Positions 5,515 to 7,606 of a stretch of 7,606 bases of DNA are shown here, piece after piece. Each line of letters starts with the position of its first letter. Within the stretch, counting starts at the first letter, position 1. The notes under the pieces are model-generated. The model was not told the origin of the DNA, ran no database searches, and was given only the letters and a program-made list of their open reading frames with translations. The DNA comes from JAICLL01 sp035252155 (GTDB lineage: Bacteria; Planctomycetota; Planctomycetia; Pirellulales; JAICIG01), in NCBI GenBank assembly GCA_035252155.1, contig DATFDL010000098.1, forward strand, positions 1 to 7,606. Direction: 5' to 3'. The position numbers were made by a program, and so were the translations under genes.

Positions 5515-5931
5515 CTACGGCAGCGAAGAAAGCGCGATGACATGGGCGCCAAAAAGCTTGAGCATCTTCTGATCCGCAGTCACGACTGGACACTGCTCTT
5601 TTTCGGCCAATGCGATGTACAAGCAATCATAGACACCAATCCGGACGTCGGATGAAATGTCAATGGCCCGCGCTAAAAGATCAAGGTGCGGATGGAGATC
5701 CGGCGCAGGAGTTACAACGTCGGCAAACAAAACCGCGGCTTGCCCTTTGGGGATCAGCCCTTTGCGCTCTGCGCGCGTCAGCGCGTGGGCGATTTCGACA
5801 GGCAAGGTATCAGGGGCGAGCAGTTCATGGACGTGCTGCTTGAATTCGTCGCGAAGCCTGTTGGCGACCGGTGTGTCAGACTCGGAAAGCACCCACTTCA
5901 GACCGACCGATGCGTCGAGGATGTATTTCAT
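5515..5931 (-). CDS. PIN-domain toxin, VapC-like ribonuclease
   Basis: The 138-residue length is typical of VapC toxins, Mg-dependent endoribonucleases that cut tRNA, rRNA or mRNA and are held in check by a partner antitoxin. The four acidic residues of the PIN active site are visible: D6 in YILDASVGLKW, E46 in LPVEIAHAL, D102 in GVYDCLYIALAE, and D120 in VVTADQKML. The set is complete, so the enzyme should be active. The ATG at 5931 overlaps the antitoxin stop (ATGA, 5931-5928), the usual coupling in such pairs. hicB follows 48 bp downstream on the same strand. The C-terminal segment KLFGAHVIALSSLP ends at a TAG. The class is clear, but the RNA target cannot be read from the sequence. Confidence 0.92.
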   Translation of the reverse strand: MKYILDASVGLKWVLSESDTPVANRLRDEFKQHVHELLAPDTLPVEIAHALTRAERKGLIPKGQAAVLFADVVTPAPDLHPHLDLLARAIDISSDVRIGVYDCLYIALAEKEQCPVVTADQKMLKLFGAHVIALSSLP

Positions 5932-6128
5932 TCTTCATCGCGGATTTCGCGGATCAAGGAAACGGCGACGTCGGTAACGCCACGTCGCCGGATTTCTTCT
6001 TTGGCTGCCTCTGCGCGCTGCCATACCCGCTTGGCGACTTCCGGTTCCACCGGCTGACGTGCCGCCAACGCTGCGCACACTGCTTCAAGGTCGCTCATGA
6101 CGTGGGTAGATGCTGTTTCAGTGCTCAT
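5928..6128 (-). CDS. Putative antitoxin partner of the PIN toxin
   Basis: A small acidic/basic helical protein of 66 residues from the ATG at 6128-6126. It ends RGVTDVAVSLIREIRDEE directly at the PIN toxin start, with a 4-bp overlap. The body contains ARQPVEPEVAKRVWQRAEAA followed by KEEIRRR, a helix of the kind seen in short antitoxins encoded next to PIN genes in planctomycetes and cyanobacteria (from memory). The C-terminal helix would wrap around and block the toxin (inferred from VapB behaviour). No ribbon-helix-helix or AbrB signature is evident. The start is uncertain: an ATG at 6098 would give 56 residues and a TTG at 6164 would give 78, and none has a good SD sequence. The function rests mainly on its position. 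Confidence 0.72.
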   Translation of the reverse strand: MSTETASTHVMSDLEAVCAALAARQPVEPEVAKRVWQRAEAAKEEIRRRGVTDVAVSLIREIRDEE

Positions 6129-6160
6129 AGTCAAAATTCTTTGCCACGAATGGGATGTAG

Positions 6161-6320
6161 TCAACTCGAACCGGCACCATGTTCAAGGCGATCTGCCAGT
6201 ACGCGCAACGACAACGGCTGAACGCGTGAGCACTCCCGGAAGCTCGGGAACCTCCGCCAGCCAGCGGCCATCGTCTTCCCGCTCGACTTCAATGCTCAAC
6301 GGCACGATGGTATGCTCCAC
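6161..6320 (-). pseudogene. Decayed hicB copy with 32-bp internal deletion
   Basis: This copy begins with the same GTG start (6320) and nearly the same first 30 codons as the intact hicB, including EDDGRWLAEVPELPGVL. Right after that point about 32 bp are missing compared with the intact copy (junction near 6226-6228). This removes the SYGQTRQEAID segment and shifts the frame. The remaining family sequence VQPLSLRVLADRLEHG continues in another frame and stops at TGA 6163-6161. In the original frame, translation instead ends early after ARTGRSP, at about 6185. The gene therefore cannot make a normal antitoxin. It has no hicA behind it; the PIN antitoxin gene follows instead. The frame is open upstream of the GTG to a TTG at 6377, which would add 19 residues without known meaning. 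Confidence 0.82.
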
Positions 6321-6324
6321 GAAA
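6235..6324. repeat. Direct repeat, right copy (within decayed hicB)
   Basis: This is the partner of 5381-5470, in the same orientation and about 92% identical. The copies are 854 bp apart. Recombination between them would delete the PIN toxin-antitoxin pair and leave one hicB. Confidence 0.85.
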
Positions 6325-6386
6325 TGTTGGAATGCGACCTCATTCGCCAGTTTAACCGAGCGAACCGGCGGGTCCAATAGGACCAG

Positions 6387-6590
6387 ATGATGGCCCGATT
6401 CCGTTTCACGCTTCGCACTTTTTTCTGCTGCTGTTCGTCGGCAGCTTGATCGCGAGCCACCTTTATACGTCGTGGCAGCTCGATGTGGTGCGGTAAGAAA
6501 ATGCGGCGATGCGCAAAGAGCTCGGTCGGCTGACCATCAGCGATCCCGAGAAGATCAACGTGATCAGTGTGCCGACACATGAAGACATGA
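6387..6590 (+). pseudogene. Remnant of a membrane-anchored planctomycete-type protein
   Basis: From the ATG at 6387 or 6390 the sequence reads MARFRFTLRTFF, then shifts frame inside the T-run at 6419-6424. With one T restored it continues LLLFVGSLIASHLYTSWQL (a clear membrane span) and then DVVR. A TAA at 6494-6496 interrupts it, after which the same frame resumes with ENAAMRKELGRLTISDPEKI and NVISVPTHEDMTR. The layout (basic RFxLRTFF start, one membrane helix, a coiled ENxxMRKELG segment, then TISDPEKINVI) resembles a group of membrane-anchored proteins seen repeatedly in planctomycetes (from memory). The resemblance ends near 6590, just before the tandem repeat. Without the shift, translation stops at TGA 6447. 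Two independent lesions argue for decay rather than a single sequencing error. Confidence 0.6.
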
Positions 6591-6611
6591 CCCGCGCTCC
6601 CTGGCCTCCGA

Positions 6612-6630
6612 CCTCTGGCCTCTGGCCTCT
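6612..6630. repeat. Short CCTCTGG tandem repeat
   Basis: The 7-bp unit CCTCTGG is repeated 2.7 times at 6612-6630, with a degenerate CCCTGGCCTCCGA just before it. It lies between the end of the pseudogene and the stop of the LRR gene. It marks the point where similarity of the remnant to a protein ends. Confidence 0.6.
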
Positions 6631-6636
6631 CCGCCA

Positions 6637-7407
6637 TTACCGGGCCAAGAGCGGCGCGTGAGGAATGGACACCTTCAACTCGCCGGCCTCGAGACTGACT
6701 ACCGTACGCGGTTTGGTCAAGCGAAGCTTGGCGAGGGCCGCGGGGGTGACCTCGGTTTCGCCCAGGCCGAGCCATTGGAGGTGGCGCAGGCGGTTGAGGG
6801 GCGGCAGGCCGGCGTCGCCGACGTGCGTTTGCGTGAGATCGATCGACCGTAGCCGCGGCAGGCTGGTGAGATGTGCCAAGCCCGCGTCGCCGACGGCGGT
6901 CTGACTGAGATCCAGATCTTCCAGCGCGGCCAACTGGCCGATCGCCTCCAGCCCGGCGTCGGTGATTTCGGTGCCGTGAAGGTCGAGATAGCTGAGCGAG
7001 GCCAGCGGCTGCAGATGGGCAAGGCCGGCGTCGGTGACGTGCGTGTCGCGGAGCACGACGACTTCGAGCTTGGGCAGCGACTCGAGGTAAGCCATTTCGC
7101 GGTCGCCGGCCTCGGTGCCCCCCAGATCGACGGTGGAAACGTCAGACCAGAGATTAAACCAAAGGCCGGTGTCGTCGGCCTGGCCGACGTCGCGACCGGC
7201 CGGTTCATGCCCGCGATAGGCGACCTGGCCGCCGCGCTCGCGCAAGGCCCGCACGGCCCGATGCTGGGCGGTGGCCGAGCGAATGAGCAAGCCCAGTGGC
7301 CCGCCCACCACCACAACTGTAAGTACGGTGCTCCAGCAGGCGATGCGGATCCAGCGGCGGCGCCTGGAGATTGATTTCTGCGCAGGGGTTTGCGAACGCG
7401 GCCTCAT
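6637..7407 (-). CDS. Membrane-anchored leucine-rich repeat protein
   Basis: A 256-residue protein with a basic N-terminus (RRRRW at 15-19), one membrane span at about 20-43 (IACWSTVLTVVVVGGPLGLL), and a segment TAQHRAVRALRERGGQVAY typical of planctomycete LRR proteins. The LRR array occupies about residues 87-230. Five consecutive repeats of exactly 24 residues begin at 111, 135, 159, 183 and 207, each of the form LxxLxxLDLxxTxVTDAGLxxL, preceded by one degenerate repeat (VSTVDLGGTEAGDREMAYLE). The array is expected to face the periplasm as a protein-binding solenoid; no partner is known. The ATG at 7407 is preceded by GGGAACGAG, a weak ribosome site. Transcription ends towards the pseudogene region. 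The family call is firm; the function is unknown. Confidence 0.88.
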   Translation of the reverse strand: MRPRSQTPAQKSISRRRRWIRIACWSTVLTVVVVGGPLGLLIRSATAQHRAVRALRERGGQVAYRGHEPAGRDVGQADDTGLWFNLWSDVSTVDLGGTEAGDREMAYLESLPKLEVVVLRDTHVTDAGLAHLQPLASLSYLDLHGTEITDAGLEAIGQLAALEDLDLSQTAVGDAGLAHLTSLPRLRSIDLTQTHVGDAGLPPLNRLRHLQWLGLGETEVTPAALAKLRLTKPRTVVSLEAGELKVSIPHAPLLAR

Positions 7408-7606
7408 GCTCGTTCCCGGTGCAAAGAGACGTTCCGGCGAGATGACTCTGGCCCGTCAAGGTATCGCCGGCCGTCGCTTCGCTCAATTGCAATTCGACGC
7501 TTGCCCGTCGAATCGTCTGCAACATCGTGTATTTTATGGGGCGAGTCAACTCAGCATCTGCTGTCTCGCGAGCGCTATCGCCGTTGGGTGGCTGGGGCAG
7601 AGCTTG
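7408..7606. other. Intergenic stretch upstream of the LRR gene
   Basis: No supportable gene is seen. A frame on the minus strand passing through here is the out-of-phase shadow of the LRR gene. The right edge ends in GGGTGGCTGGGGCAGAG, which may be the start of another intergenic repeat cut off by the window. Confidence 0.4.

Noticed and set aside
6118..6180. Tiny minus-strand frame MVPVRVDYIPFVAKNF... between the decayed hicB and the PIN antitoxin
   Set aside because: Twenty codons overlapping both neighbours, no ribosome site, no recognised family. It may be debris, but it cannot be supported as a gene.
6296..6775. Minus-strand 159-residue frame spanning the pseudogene and LRR gene end
   Set aside because: It overlaps the true LRR gene out of frame and is antisense to the fossil gene. 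The composition is basic and low in information.
7205..7549. Minus-strand 114-residue frame near the right edge
   Set aside because: It is a frame-shifted shadow of the LRR gene N-terminus plus intergenic DNA. No motif is seen.

Overview
The window looks like a chromosomal segment of a high-GC planctomycete, probably of the Pirellulales type. This is inferred from gene style: a serine/threonine kinase N-terminus, a membrane-anchored leucine-rich-repeat protein with regular 24-residue repeats, mostly weak Shine-Dalgarno (SD) signals, and long intergenic stretches with inverted repeats. No rRNA, tRNA or CRISPR array was seen.

Layout. Positions 1-241 hold the start of a Ser/Thr protein kinase on the minus strand, running off the left edge. 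Positions 242-812 are largely non-coding: a strong imperfect inverted repeat, an AT-rich block of repeated TTGCATTTTGAC-like words, and one doubtful small membrane ORF. Positions 813-3403 are the housekeeping part: protein-L-isoaspartate methyltransferase (pcm), then glucosamine-6-phosphate synthase (glmS), with a small perfect hairpin between them. Positions 3404-3964 hold a terminator-like hairpin, a 31-residue Cys/Gly-rich single-span microprotein with its own GGAGG ribosome binding site, and the promoter region of the next gene.

Positions 3965-6340 form an accessory island of toxin-antitoxin genes. On the plus strand is a one-gene fusion of a ThiS/MoaD-like beta-grasp domain to a HicA mRNA-interferase domain, followed by an unrecognised 163-residue protein. 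Converging on these from the right, on the minus strand, are a decayed hicB copy, a small antitoxin plus PIN-domain toxin pair (VapBC-like) and an intact hicB followed by hicA. Both pairs are coupled by ATGA overlaps. The decayed and intact hicB copies are about 92% identical over about 90 bp and bracket the PIN module as direct repeats. The hicA frame has no stop at its usual end and runs about 360 bp antisense through the unrecognised gene.

Positions 6387-6590 carry a plus-strand pseudogene with a one-base frameshift and a nonsense codon, followed by a short CCTCTGG tandem repeat. Positions 6637-7407 encode the LRR protein on the minus strand, and the last 200 bp show no gene. The most unusual item is the beta-grasp-HicA fusion, which lacks an adjacent same-strand hicB. 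It could be a self-contained or differently controlled HicA system.
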